Shown here: in pieces, positions 15,688 to 24,430 of the stretch
Layout: every line of letters begins with the position of its first letter
Numbering within the stretch: position 1 is the stretch's first letter
Origin: Candidatus Brocadiia bacterium
GTDB lineage: Bacteria > Planctomycetota > DG-23 > SLPQ01
Assembly (NCBI GenBank): GCA_007131925.1
Contig: SLPQ01000065.1
Location: 1 to 42,741 of the forward strand
Reading direction: 5' to 3'
DNA length: 42,741 bases
Notes under the pieces: generated by a model
Database searches by the model: none
What the model was told of the DNA's origin: nothing
Seen by the model: the letters and a program-made list of their open reading frames with translations, nothing else
Translations under genes and position numbers: made by a program

Positions 15688-17808
15688 TCAAACGCCGAAC
15701 GAACGTCGTATGTTCTGGCGCAACCTCATATAGATGACCTCCCATAGGCGCCGATGTCCGTAATCGATCCTGGCCCTGCCGGCCATACCGGGCTTGAGGG
15801 GGCGAGAGGGGTCATCATTAGGCAGCTCTATTGCGATCTCAAAGGTAGCATCGACCGCCACGATGGCGCGTCGGATGTCCGAACGTGTCTGCACACCGCC
15901 GCCGGCCCTGTCGGCAAGGACCGGGCTGGGCAGGAAACGGCGCGGCGCCGCGGATATCTCCGTGACAACGCCTGCAAAGGACTCCCACGGATAGGCCCTG
16001 AGAGTAATGCGGGCCCGCGCATCTTCGGTGACAAACGGAAGGTCCTTTTCAGTGACGGCTACGGTGACCTTCGTCGAGGTGATGTCAGCAAACTCCATGA
16101 GGAAACCGCCCTCGCGGATGTACTTGCCGACGAGGCTGTAATTGGGTGGAGTCAGGATGACGCCGTCGAATGGCGCTCGAATCGTCAGGTCCTCGATACG
16201 CTCGCGGATGTCAGCTATTCTCAGCTCCACTTCGCGCTTTGAGTCGAGGTGGTATTCGCGCGTGGCAAGGTCGCCGGTCGCTGCGGCGTAGTCCGCCTGC
16301 ATCTGGTGGCTCTCGGCAATACCAAGCATCTCTTGCAGCGCGATCTCGAGCCTGGGGTTTTCCAAGCGGGCGATGACAGCGCCGGCGGCGACCGGCCGGC
16401 CCGGCTCAAAGGGCGTCTCTGCAAGTACACCATCGCTGGCAGCATACACCGTGTGCATGCGTGCGGGAGTTATGACGCACGGCGCCGTTACAGAATATCC
16501 CATGTCATGAAAGAAGAGAAAGTAGGCTCCGGCAGCGGCTATCGCAAGTATCACTGCGATACGACCCGGATTTACGCTGGCCGGACGGCCCTTTCGCCTG
16601 GCGATGTACACTGCAAGCCGGATGATGGGCACCAGCAGAAGTCCGTATACGGTGGTGATCATGATCCAGACGCCCAGCGGCGGGATGCGCCACAAGAGCC
16701 CCCTGACGATCCGGTACATAATGTAGATGATCCAGATCGACGAGGCCGTGCCGTAGACGAGTTTGATGGCATTTTCACGCGAGAAGATCGAGGCTCCCGG
16801 CACCTTGAGACCCAGGATGTAGCGCTGCACGAAGCGGCGGACGTACTGCACCGAGCTCGAGCGCAGGTTTGGTATGGCGAGTATGTCGCTGAGGATATAG
16901 TAGCCATCAAACTTCATGAGCGGATTGCCGTTAAAGAGCAGAGACGATATGCCCGCCAGGATCATGATCCGGTATGATATGGCCCTCGCCACACCCGGCG
17001 CACTGGCCCACCAGACCACAGCCGCGACCGAGGCGATGATAAGCTCAGTAATGATGCCGGCAGCGCTTATATAAAACTTGCGAGAATGCTTGTCCTGTAT
17101 CCATGCGTCGCTGATGTTGCAGTAAAGGCACGGCGTGAGCACCAACACGAGTATGCCCACCTCGTGGACTTCCCCGCCGAAGTACTTGCACGTGAAGCCG
17201 TGGCCGAGTTCGTGAAGGGTCTTGACAAGAATGAACATCAGCCAGAAGAAAAGCAGGTTTTCTGCGGTCAGCAGGTCTGCAAAGCCACCAGTGGCTTCAC
17301 TGAGGTTGCCGAAAAATATCACCAGAGCCCATGCAAAAAGGCCCCCGTAGATCGCAAGGGCCGGCCGCGACCACAGGAAACGCAGGTAAGGCATCGCCCT
17401 GGTGAAGATCCGGTCCGGATCGTAAAGCGGTATCTTGATGAAGAGTATCCGCTTGATCTGCTCCCACAGGCTCTTCTGCCTGCGCCGAAGCACCGCCAGG
17501 CGGTATAGTGACTCCGACTGGTTGGGAAGGACATTTTCGAAAAAGTTCGCCGTGCCAAGCTGCTGGATAAATGCCTGCAGCTCCTCATCGTCGATTTCGT
17601 GGCCGAGCTGCTCGAGGCGCGCCTTGACCTCGTCGATGGAGGTCTCCCCGTCCAGCATCCTTGTTATTGCGTACTCGGTGGGCATCAGCCGGAAGTAGCG
17701 CAGGCTGATGGGATCCTTGACAACATAAACAAGCTGGCCCTGCTGGTTTTGCGTCGATATCACCAGGTCGTCGCGGACCTTGAGCTGCTGCCAGTGGCTA
17801 AGCTTCAT
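15688..17808 (-). CDS. PqqD-like / site-2 protease (M50) / HlyD adaptor fusion, membrane protein
   Basis: This 706-aa protein combines three units. Residues 1-95 resemble a PqqD-like RiPP-recognition winged helix (FRLMPTEYAITRMLDGETSIDEVKARLEQ, quoted in parts: LMPTEYAITRMLDG, TSIDEVKARLEQ). Residues 145-420 are a polytopic intramembrane metalloprotease with the zinc motif HELGH (199-203) and the distal NGNPLMKFDGYY (D301). After a transmembrane helix at about 415-435, residues 440-700 form an HlyD/RND-type lipoyl-beta-barrel adaptor (GVLAETPFEPGRPVAAGAVIARLENP; TIRAPFDGVI). Its ATG overlaps the stop of the preceding adaptor gene by 4 bp. The protease active site looks intact. A role in handling or export of a peptide is inference; no pump or precursor peptide is visible nearby. 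Confidence 0.85.
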   Translation of the reverse strand: MKLSHWQQLKVRDDLVISTQNQQGQLVYVVKDPISLRYFRLMPTEYAITRMLDGETSIDEVKARLEQLGHEIDDEELQAFIQQLGTANFFENVLPNQSESLYRLAVLRRRQKSLWEQIKRILFIKIPLYDPDRIFTRAMPYLRFLWSRPALAIYGGLFAWALVIFFGNLSEATGGFADLLTAENLLFFWLMFILVKTLHELGHGFTCKYFGGEVHEVGILVLVLTPCLYCNISDAWIQDKHSRKFYISAAGIITELIIASVAAVVWWASAPGVARAISYRIMILAGISSLLFNGNPLMKFDGYYILSDILAIPNLRSSSVQYVRRFVQRYILGLKVPGASIFSRENAIKLVYGTASSIWIIYIMYRIVRGLLWRIPPLGVWIMITTVYGLLLVPIIRLAVYIARRKGRPASVNPGRIAVILAIAAAGAYFLFFHDMGYSVTAPCVITPARMHTVYAASDGVLAETPFEPGRPVAAGAVIARLENPRLEIALQEMLGIAESHQMQADYAAATGDLATREYHLDSKREVELRIADIRERIEDLTIRAPFDGVILTPPNYSLVGKYIREGGFLMEFADITSTKVTVAVTEKDLPFVTEDARARITLRAYPWESFAGVVTEISAAPRRFLPSPVLADRAGGGVQTRSDIRRAIVAVDATFEIAIELPNDDPSRPLKPGMAGRARIDYGHRRLWEVIYMRLRQNIRRSFGV

Positions 17809-18644
17809 TCCATGGTCTCGGCCTGCGCGGTCTGTACAGGCAAAACATAAAGCTCGGCATTCATGCCAGGTATCAGTGCACCGTCGGAGTTGTCCACTAC
17901 GGCCCTTATGCCGAAGGAGCGCCCCCCCACATCAGCAACGGGCGCGATGAAGGTCACATCCCCTTCGAAGACGGTTTCGTCGCAAGCCGCAGTCTTTACC
18001 TCCACCCTCATGCCATGCCGCAGCTCCGCCCGGCGCGCGATGTGGGGATGTGCCTCTATATAGACCTTACTTGTGTCAATCAGGTGGAAAAGGCGCTTGT
18101 CGAGAGGATAAGTGGTTTCGCCAAGCTCGATGTACTTTTTTGCGACTATGCCGCTGAAAGGCGCACGCACGGTGTACTCATCGAGCGTAGCCTTTCTGAG
18201 CTCCGCGATGAGCCTCAACTGCTCTAGCTCCTGCCGCTGGGCCTCGACCTGGATGCGGGAGACTTCGAAGTTGTACTCGGCCCTTTCAAGATCCACCTGA
18301 GAGTCGGTGCCTCGCTGGGTAAGGGTGGTGGCGCGCTCAAGGTCTCTTTTGGCCTGCTCGAGGCGCACCTCGGCGGACTTCAGGGCCGCACGATTGCCTG
18401 CCTGCATGACGGCAAGGTCATAATTGGCCTGCTGCACACTCGCGGCGAGCCTGCATAGCACGTCGCCCTCCTCGACCCGCTGGCCCTCCTCGACCAGTAT
18501 CTCCGCGACGATGCCTACTACCTCGGCATTTACGTGAGAAGAGCGCACGGCCTGCACGGTAGCTCTGATGGCAGGCTCGTCGGCGGCCTTCGCACCCTCG
18601 GCCAGCAGCGCCGCCGCAAGAACCGCAAAGAATATCTTTCTCAT
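17805..18644 (-). CDS. Periplasmic HlyD/RND-type adaptor (membrane fusion protein)
   Basis: This 279-aa exported adaptor has a signal peptide (MRKIFFAVLAAALLAEGAKA) and no lipobox cysteine, so it is probably soluble in the periplasm. The first lipoyl half is VNAEVVGIVAEILVEEGQRVEEGDVLCRL. A long alpha-helical hairpin follows (about residues 75-150), then the second lipoyl half YTVRAPFSGIVAKKYIELGE and a beta-barrel. It ends with GALIPGMNAELYVLP. MFPs normally link an inner-membrane transporter to an outer-membrane channel, but neither is encoded here. The ATG at 18644 follows GAGGTG; an upstream in-frame start at 18731 would overlap the previous gene and break the signal peptide. It is the middle gene of the three-gene operon. 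Confidence 0.87.
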   Translation of the reverse strand: MRKIFFAVLAAALLAEGAKAADEPAIRATVQAVRSSHVNAEVVGIVAEILVEEGQRVEEGDVLCRLAASVQQANYDLAVMQAGNRAALKSAEVRLEQAKRDLERATTLTQRGTDSQVDLERAEYNFEVSRIQVEAQRQELEQLRLIAELRKATLDEYTVRAPFSGIVAKKYIELGETTYPLDKRLFHLIDTSKVYIEAHPHIARRAELRHGMRVEVKTAACDETVFEGDVTFIAPVADVGGRSFGIRAVVDNSDGALIPGMNAELYVLPVQTAQAETME

Positions 18645-18654
18645 GGTCGACACC

Positions 18655-20535
18655 TCAGAGAAAAAATGCCCGGAACCTTTCGATCGTCGTTCGAAAGAGC
18701 ACGTACAGGACATGTCGTCTTCCGGCCTCAATTGAGGCCGATCCGCTCACGCCGACCCGCAGCGCTTCGGTGGTTTCATCATCCATCGGCAGGCACCTGA
18801 CGACAAAGACGTTCTGGCCGGCCATGGGGCGCGTGGTGGGGCTTATGTGGTCGACCCGCCAGCGATAAACCACGTTGGGGGCGCCGCTGAGCGCAAACTT
18901 GACCGTATTACCCACCTCCACAAAGCGTATATCCCTCTCTTGGACCTCCACCTCGAGTACGAGCTGGGAGATATCCGCGATCTCAGTCAGGGGATCCCCG
19001 GCGTTCATAACCGAGTTGAGCGAGGCATTCAGCTGGTCTCGTGGGGTGACGATGAGTCCGTCAATGGGGCTTTTTATTTCCATGCCGGCGAGCCTCAAAC
19101 GGGCGTTTTCCAGCCTGGCGTCGAGGATGCTCAGCTCAATGTCGGCCAGGCTCGCCGCGGCCGGATTGGTCGCGCGCTTGATCTCACGGTCTGCCTCCTT
19201 GAGGTGCATCTGCAGCTCGATGTCCCTGATGGTGTTCAAGACCTCCCGCTGATCCATCACCGCGATCGTCTCCCCGGCCATGACAAAGTCGCCCTCTGTC
19301 TTGAGAAGCCGCTCTATCTTGCCCTGATAGCGAGGCGCGGCAAATGCGCTCACGCGCGGTGCCAGGCGGCACTCACCCCTTATAGTCAGGTCCCAACTTC
19401 CAAAGGCGAGAAATGCCACCGCCGCTGCAATCAGCGCTACCTTCGCCAGAAATCCGATCCTCTGCGACCCGGTAGCCCGTTTCTTTATGGCGGCCGCCTT
19501 GCGGACAAGGCGGATGCCAGGCATCTTTTCGACCTCGCGCGCCCTCAGAAGGGCACCGGCCGACGACCTGCAAAAGCCCTGCACGAGGGAAAAGTCCTGC
19601 GGCGAATGCCCCTGCTGACTGCGCCGCTCAAAGCCCATGACCGCCAGAAGCGAGTCTTGATGCTCCAGGCGCATAAACAGCACCGACTTGTACTCGCTGG
19701 CCTCAAAGTACAGCCGCAGCCTCTCGCGCAGGTCTTCATCCTCCACCTTTTCGAGATATGCCGCGGTAAAGTGCCAGTCACCCCCTATGCGCGCCACCTC
19801 GGATACGAGCTGTCTTAAGTTTTGCACGGCCGCGCCCTGCTGCGAGACGTCGTCGATGCCGGATATGGCAGCTATGCGAAAGCCCGTGCGCGTGGGCAGC
19901 GCCACAAAGGTCCTGTCGAAAAAGACCATCTCCCGGACGCGGTTGGCCAGTGTAAAGGCCATCCGTTCAAGATCATCTGCGCATGCGAGCTCGCTTTCGA
20001 TCTCGGCCAGTTTGGCAAGCCTGCCGGCGGTCTCCTTGCTGCCTCGCAGCTGCAGGTTGGCGAAATATACCACCAGGTATACGCAAAGGCTCTGAAGCGT
20101 GTGAACGTCGTCCCGCGCGTAGGCGGCGTTTTCCCGCTTTCGCCGCGCGAAAAGCACCACCGCCTGCGTGGTCTCATCAAGCTCGACCGGCACGGCTATA
20201 AGGCAGACATCCTGCAGCTCCTGGACCTCCTCACCCTCCTCCGGATAGTACAATACGGGCTGCTTCTGCTCGATTGTGCGGTAGACGATGCGGGTGATGT
20301 TTTCCTCGCTGAGGCTGCTGAGAGGCCCCTCTTCTGGCAGGTGCGATGCCTTCGGCACGAGCTGGCGGTTCTTTGAATCATAGAGCCACAGACTGCCCCC
20401 CTCCGCGGCCATGCCGACATAGAGCATTCGGAAGAATTCCTTGAAGAACTCATCCGGACCAACGTCGCTACGCGCCAGGCGCGCCAGTCTGGCTGCTATG
20501 GGAAGTGTCTGTCTGCCGGTGGTTTCCTGCGCCAA
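18655..20535 (-). CDS. GAF-domain / HlyD adaptor fusion membrane protein
   Basis: This 626-aa protein is first in the three-gene operon. Residues 25-155 form a GAF sensor domain (LYVGMAAEGGSLWLYDSKNRQLVP, in part; CLIAVPVELDETTQAVVLFAR). Residues 175-335 look like a second, more divergent GAF domain. A single transmembrane helix spans about 360-380 (IGFLAKVALIAAAVAFLAFG). Residues 385-600 form an HlyD-type lipoyl/beta-barrel adaptor (GKIERLLKTEGDFVMAGETIAVMD; GMEIKSPIDGLIVTPRD). Topology places the GAF sensors in the cytoplasm and the adaptor in the periplasm, coupling a cytoplasmic signal to an envelope complex (inference). The start is TTG at 20535 with AGGAGG 5-6 nt upstream. The next gene begins 10 bp after its stop. 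Confidence 0.86.
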   Translation of the reverse strand: MAQETTGRQTLPIAARLARLARSDVGPDEFFKEFFRMLYVGMAAEGGSLWLYDSKNRQLVPKASHLPEEGPLSSLSEENITRIVYRTIEQKQPVLYYPEEGEEVQELQDVCLIAVPVELDETTQAVVLFARRKRENAAYARDDVHTLQSLCVYLVVYFANLQLRGSKETAGRLAKLAEIESELACADDLERMAFTLANRVREMVFFDRTFVALPTRTGFRIAAISGIDDVSQQGAAVQNLRQLVSEVARIGGDWHFTAAYLEKVEDEDLRERLRLYFEASEYKSVLFMRLEHQDSLLAVMGFERRSQQGHSPQDFSLVQGFCRSSAGALLRAREVEKMPGIRLVRKAAAIKKRATGSQRIGFLAKVALIAAAVAFLAFGSWDLTIRGECRLAPRVSAFAAPRYQGKIERLLKTEGDFVMAGETIAVMDQREVLNTIRDIELQMHLKEADREIKRATNPAAASLADIELSILDARLENARLRLAGMEIKSPIDGLIVTPRDQLNASLNSVMNAGDPLTEIADISQLVLEVEVQERDIRFVEVGNTVKFALSGAPNVVYRWRVDHISPTTRPMAGQNVFVVRCLPMDDETTEALRVGVSGSASIEAGRRHVLYVLFRTTIERFRAFFL

Positions 20536-20557
20536 GATAGCCTCCTGAAGCCCATAA

Positions 20558-20586
20558 CTTATAGTAGTTTAAAACAACCAACTCAA
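20558..20586 (-). promoter_or_regulatory. Candidate sigma-70 promoter of the GAF/HlyD/M50 operon
   Basis: On the minus strand, TTGAGT (20586-20581), a 17-bp spacer and TATAAG (20563-20558) lie just upstream of the CAGGAGG ribosome-binding site and the TTG start at 20535. Confidence 0.6.
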
Positions 20587-20619
20587 AGTTCAAGTGCCGA
20601 TACTGTTGCATTGCAAAGC

Positions 20620-20647
20620 TTGACACAACGGGAATAATCGTTACACT
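20620..20647 (+). promoter_or_regulatory. Strong candidate sigma-70 promoter of the Trm112/phosphoesterase/yidC operon
   Basis: A perfect -35 TTGACA (20620-20625), 16-bp spacer and TACACT (20642-20647) lie about 34 bp before the GTG start at 20681. It is divergent from the promoter at 20558-20586; the two -35 boxes are 33 bp apart. Confidence 0.65.
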
Positions 20648-20680
20648 GCTCATGTTCAATTTGAAGGAGCGATACAGATA

Positions 20681-20866
20681 GTGTATAATTCAATAATTGA
20701 CAGTGAACTTCTTCAAATCCTGGCCTGCCCGGCCTGCAGGGGCCCGCTCGCCGAAAAAGGCGGGCGGCTCTCATGCAGTACCTGCAGCCGCGTATATCCT
20801 GTAAGGCAGGGCATACCGATACTGCTCGAAGAAGAAGCCCTGCCGATTGAAAAAGGGCTGGATTGA
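20681..20866 (+). CDS. Trm112-like small zinc-ribbon protein
   Basis: This 61-aa protein has the bacterial Trm112/YcaR pattern: LLQILACPACRGPL, then LSCSTCSRVYPVRQGIPILLEEEA. The two C-x2-C pairs (CPAC and CSTC) bind zinc. Bacterial Trm112-like proteins are thought to be partners or activators of methyltransferases, by analogy with eukaryotic Trm112, but the bacterial role is often unassigned. The start is GTG at 20681, with AAGGAG about 11 nt upstream, and a near-consensus promoter precedes it. It is followed after 30 bp by a metallophosphoesterase and then yidC, all on the same strand. Length is typical for the family (55-65 aa). Confidence 0.88.
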   Translation: MYNSIIDSELLQILACPACRGPLAEKGGRLSCSTCSRVYPVRQGIPILLEEEALPIEKGLD

Positions 20867-20896
20867 GAGCTGGCCAGCCGGCATGGAGCGTGCGAC

Positions 20897-21646
20897 TTGA
20901 AGGCCGTCATCTCTGACATTCACAGCAATATAGAAGCGCTTTCGGCTGTTCTGGACGACATTAAAGGCCGGGGCATCAGGGAGATAATATGCCTCGGAGA
21001 TATAATCGGATACGGCCCGAATCCCAAGGAATGCATTGACCTTGCCCGCGAGTTCAAGCTGACAATCCTCGGCAACCACGACGAGGCAGCGCTCTGGAGC
21101 GAGCAGACAGAGTCTTTCAACCCGATCGCCCATAGTGCTGTCGAATGGACCAGAGGCGTGCTCGAAGATGCCAGAGACTCATTTCGAAACAACAAGCGCT
21201 GGGGGTTTCTGGGAGAGCTTCAGCGCACCTTTTCTGAAGGCTCCAGTCTTTACGTACACGGCTCTCCGAGGCGGCCGGTAAGAGAGTACATATTTCCCGA
21301 GGATATCGCCAATAATGCCAAGATGTCGGATGTATTCGCCCAGATAGATCATATCTGCTTTATAGGACATACCCACATGCCGGGCGTTTTCACCGATGAT
21401 ATGACTTTCAAACCGCCCCAGGAAGTCTTCAACAAGTTTCAACTCAACGCCGCCAAGACAGTCGTGAACGTAGGGTCTGTAGGCCAGCCGCGTGACGGTG
21501 ACAATCGAGCCTGCTACGTGGTCCTGGATGGGGCAAAGGTGGAATGGGTCCGCGTCCAGTACGACTTCGAGGCCACCATGAAAAAGATTTACGAAGTCCG
21601 CGAGCTGGATAATTTCCTCGCCGACCGCCTTGCCGAAGGCAGGTAG
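20897..21646 (+). CDS. Metallophosphoesterase (calcineurin-like, YfcE/diadenosine-tetraphosphatase-like type)
   Basis: This 249-aa protein has all the metal-binding blocks of calcineurin-like phosphoesterases: SDIHSN (D7, H9), LGDIIGYGPNP, LGNHDEA, LYVHGSPRRP and FIGHTHMP. The GYGPNPKECI variant places it with small bacterial phosphodiesterases of the PA-like MPP superfamily whose substrates are mostly unknown. It is cytoplasmic with no signal peptide. The start is TTG at 20897, with GGAGCG about 9 nt upstream, and the family N-terminus MKAVISDIHSNIEAL begins exactly there. It sits between the Trm112-like gene (30 bp) and yidC (26 bp), so the three are probably one transcript. Confidence 0.9.
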   Translation: MKAVISDIHSNIEALSAVLDDIKGRGIREIICLGDIIGYGPNPKECIDLAREFKLTILGNHDEAALWSEQTESFNPIAHSAVEWTRGVLEDARDSFRNNKRWGFLGELQRTFSEGSSLYVHGSPRRPVREYIFPEDIANNAKMSDVFAQIDHICFIGHTHMPGVFTDDMTFKPPQEVFNKFQLNAAKTVVNVGSVGQPRDGDNRACYVVLDGAKVEWVRVQYDFEATMKKIYEVRELDNFLADRLAEGR

Positions 21647-21672
21647 CCGCGCACCCGCTTTGAAGGATTGGA

Positions 21673-23604
21673 ATGGACAAGAGAACCGTTGCCGCCGTTG
21701 CCATCACCATTGCCTTTTTCGTGATATGGTCATGGCTGATCTTGCCGTACTTTGGAATAGGCCCAGCCCCTGTCGAGGATGAGACACCGGCTGTCGAGCG
21801 GGATGTCCCAGTCGATGAGCTGCCTGTCGAGCCGACACCTGCGGAGCCGGTTACGCCGCCTGTTGCAGTGCCGCCGGTCGAGCCGGTGCCTGAGAGAGAG
21901 GCAGCTGTCGCGCCGGACGAAGATGTAGATGTGATCAGCCCGGACTACGTCATACCGCCTGAATACAGGCAGGAGAACCTTCAGGATGCCCTGATCACCG
22001 TCGAGACCGACCTGCTCAGCGTTGACTTCACGGCAATGACCGGCTCGGTAAAGAGTGTAACTCTGAAGGAATACGAAGACTTTGAGAGAACCGGCAACCT
22101 CGTGCTGCTCGAGGATTTCACCGAGGGCATATTTCCCACTGAGATCGCCCAGATCGAAGGGCTTGACATCAGTGACCGCCTGTGGCGGCTCGAGCAGGAA
22201 CCTCTCGCCGACGAAGACGGCATAACGCGCGTTTCTTTTGCCACGATCCTTGAGCACGGCATTGCCGTGACCAAAACCTACATCCTGTATCCGGACAGGT
22301 ATGGATTTGCACTCCAGGTGCAAGTGGAAAACCTGCTCGACTCGACACGCCGCATTTCGTACGAAATCCTCGGCCCCACGGGCGTCCCCTCAGAGGACGT
22401 CGCAAAAAATGACGTCCAGGGAGTGCTCGCGACCGTGCCCGCCGAAGCCGGGCTCGAAGGCAAGATGGATGTCAGTATGCGTGCAGCGGCCAGCCTGATC
22501 ACCGAAGGAAGAAACAGGGGCCGACTTGTTACCGACCCCACTATGCGCGTCACCTTCGCCGGCGCTCTCAACAGGTATTTCGCATCCGTACTGCGCCCCT
22601 CCATCGACGTGCCTGTCGATAGGGCATGGAGCGACGCCTATTACGACAGCGCCCTGGGCATAACCGAGCTTGAGGGGCTCACCGCCGAAGATGCACGTCA
22701 CAGATACACTCCTGAGCAGCGGGGCAATATCGCAAGCTATTTTTACACCGCCGGCTCAGGCTTCGTGGTAAACACAGGTGAGCTTGCACCTTTCGGCAGC
22801 GCGGGGTCGGCTGTTGTGCACGACTACCTGATGTACAGCGGCCCGAAGGAGAGCCAGGCGCTGGCGGGTTTTGACACGGAGGCATTCAGGACGGGCTTTC
22901 CGGTGCTCCTGGACTACGGGATGCTCGAGCCGCTCGTCAAACTCATCCTGATACTCTTGCGCGCCTTCTATATCGCTATCCCCAACTGGGGTATTGCGAT
23001 TATTATCCTGACGCTCGTGATGCGCGGAGCCATGCACCCGCTGATGCGCAAGAGCCAGGTTTCCATGGCCAAGATGCAAAAGCTGCAACCGCAGATCAAG
23101 AAGCTCCAGGAAAAATACAAGAAGGACAAGCAGCGCCTTGGCCAGGAACAGATGAAGCTTATGAAGGAGTCAGGCGCAAACCCGCTTGGCGGCTGCCTGC
23201 CCATGCTTATACAGCTGCCTATCTTCTTCGCGCTTTACCGCTCGCTGATGCTGTCGATAGAGCTCAGACATGCCCCTTTCATCCTATGGATCAACGACCT
23301 AGCTCAGCCCGACAGACTGATGGAGCTGCCGTTTGTCCTGCCGCTTCTGGGAACCCCCTGGCTGAACCTGCTGCCGATAGCCATGGTAAGCTCCATGATA
23401 GTCCAGCAGCGCATGATGCCGAAGGGAGCTACGCCTGAGGCAGCCCAGCAGCAGCGGCTGATGGCATTTTTCATGCCTGTCTTCATAGGTTTCATACTGT
23501 ACAATCTCGCTGCCGGGCTCAACCTTTACATCTTTACCAGCACCGTGTTCGGCATTGCCGAGCAGTGGTGGGTGAAACGACACCTTGCCGCGCAGGAAGG
23601 CTGA
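21673..23604 (+). CDS. yidC: Membrane protein insertase YidC, long form
   Basis: YidC inserts and folds inner-membrane proteins, alone or with SecYEG. The 643-aa protein has an N-terminal transmembrane anchor (about residues 5-25) and a Pro/Glu/Val-rich linker (31-95) with repeated PVEP-like units. A large periplasmic beta-domain follows (about 105-390), then the conserved insertase core with five helices (about 425-635), including WGIAIIILTLVMRGAMHPL, the basic KMQKLQPQIKKLQEKYKKD hairpin and NPLGGCLPMLIQLPIFFALY. The arginine of the hydrophilic groove (TLVMRG) is present. This long form implies a double-membrane cell. ATG at 21673 follows GAAGGA. It is last in the operon with the phosphoesterase. 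rnpA, rpmH and jag are absent nearby. Confidence 0.96.
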   Translation: MDKRTVAAVAITIAFFVIWSWLILPYFGIGPAPVEDETPAVERDVPVDELPVEPTPAEPVTPPVAVPPVEPVPEREAAVAPDEDVDVISPDYVIPPEYRQENLQDALITVETDLLSVDFTAMTGSVKSVTLKEYEDFERTGNLVLLEDFTEGIFPTEIAQIEGLDISDRLWRLEQEPLADEDGITRVSFATILEHGIAVTKTYILYPDRYGFALQVQVENLLDSTRRISYEILGPTGVPSEDVAKNDVQGVLATVPAEAGLEGKMDVSMRAAASLITEGRNRGRLVTDPTMRVTFAGALNRYFASVLRPSIDVPVDRAWSDAYYDSALGITELEGLTAEDARHRYTPEQRGNIASYFYTAGSGFVVNTGELAPFGSAGSAVVHDYLMYSGPKESQALAGFDTEAFRTGFPVLLDYGMLEPLVKLILILLRAFYIAIPNWGIAIIILTLVMRGAMHPLMRKSQVSMAKMQKLQPQIKKLQEKYKKDKQRLGQEQMKLMKESGANPLGGCLPMLIQLPIFFALYRSLMLSIELRHAPFILWINDLAQPDRLMELPFVLPLLGTPWLNLLPIAMVSSMIVQQRMMPKGATPEAAQQQRLMAFFMPVFIGFILYNLAAGLNLYIFTSTVFGIAEQWWVKRHLAAQEG

Positions 23605-23849
23605 GAAAGTCTCTGTACCTTCACTCTCGATGCGCAAGGCCTTTCAAGCTTCTCGCGGCGCCGTCGCCGCGTGGACACTCCTGCGCATCGAGGCTGCCCT
23701 GCTTCTGGTAAGATCTGCACAGAAAGCCACCTCAAGAAAACGGCAAATCAGCCACTCCCCGTGCGGCCACTCCGGGCGAGTGCAATGCCCTGAGATCAGA
23801 GCTCGCCTTTGTCGGCGCAGGCGCTCAATGCGGGAACGCGCCAAATAAA

Positions 23850-23928
23850 AAACCCCTGCGACGCCTTGCTGAGTTAAAGTAGCAGGAACGAACATATAGG
23901 GGGATGGCGCCAGCGACCGCAGGGGTTT
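23850..23928. repeat. Inverted repeat with 11-bp arms and 57-nt centre
   Basis: AAACCCCTGCG (23850-23860) and its exact complement (23918-23928) flank 57 nt that contain the GGCGCC palindrome. On the minus strand the second arm runs into TTTTTTATTT, so a minus-strand transcript could end here. It could be a terminator with a long loop or a small structured RNA. Confidence 0.5.
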
Positions 23929-24191
23929 GTCTTTCTGCCGGGGACAAGTTCGACACTTACATGGCCACACCCTGTATGCCGCTCATCCCCGAAACAGTAT
24001 GGGGAGGCGAGCAGGCCCCTCAAGAGCCCGCTCGACAATCTCCAACAGCGTCTTTTCAAAGATCTACCCGGCGTTTCAAAAACAAGAGCAGTTACGAAAC
24101 GTTTGTCGCCATGTCGGCGGGTCATTTCGTTCCTGCAGTTGGCGGCAAAAACACAACGCCGCCGACACACCATGAGCAATAGCCGTGCCAA

Positions 24192-24266
24192 AAGCCCTTA
24201 CAAAGTAACACTCGCCAAGCATGCGCACAATGACCGTCACCGTAACCTATGGATGATTAAGGGCTT
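24192..24266. repeat. Inverted repeat with 9-bp arms and 57-nt centre
   Basis: AAGCCCTTA (24192-24200) pairs exactly with TAAGGGCTT (24258-24266). The 57-nt spacing equals that of the repeat at 23850-23928, but the loop sequences do not clearly match. Confidence 0.4.
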
Positions 24267-24344
24267 GAGACCATCTTGAATGATGATCGACACCGGCCGA
24301 ATTTCGGTTGATCCGGGATCGCGGGGGCATGTGTGGATGCACCG

Positions 24345-24366
24345 GATGTATATCGCGCTATACATC
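24345..24366. repeat. Palindromic operator-like site
   Basis: GATGTATA (24345-24352) and TATACATC (24359-24366) are perfect 8-bp arms around a 6-bp centre, TCGCGC. The form suits a dimeric helix-turn-helix regulator, but no gene starts just downstream. Confidence 0.35.
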
Positions 24367-24430
24367 TCCGCCGCGGCAAAGATCGTAACAGAAGGTGTCA
24401 TACAGTGTTAGACAGATATGTACTGTTCCG

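Noticed and set aside
18847-19818. 323-codon plus-strand frame
   Set aside because: It is antisense to the GAF-HlyD gene, which has clear domains; the plus-strand translation is rich in Arg, His and Gln without any motif.
23850-23928. tRNA or tmRNA candidate
   Set aside because: The size fits and the arms are paired, but there is no D-arm, anticodon arm or normal T-loop in the expected places.
23644-24191. Two minus-strand frames of about 105 codons in the yidC-rmd gap
   Set aside because: They are Arg/Cys-rich with no ribosome-binding site and overlap inverted repeats; I could not support a real gene.
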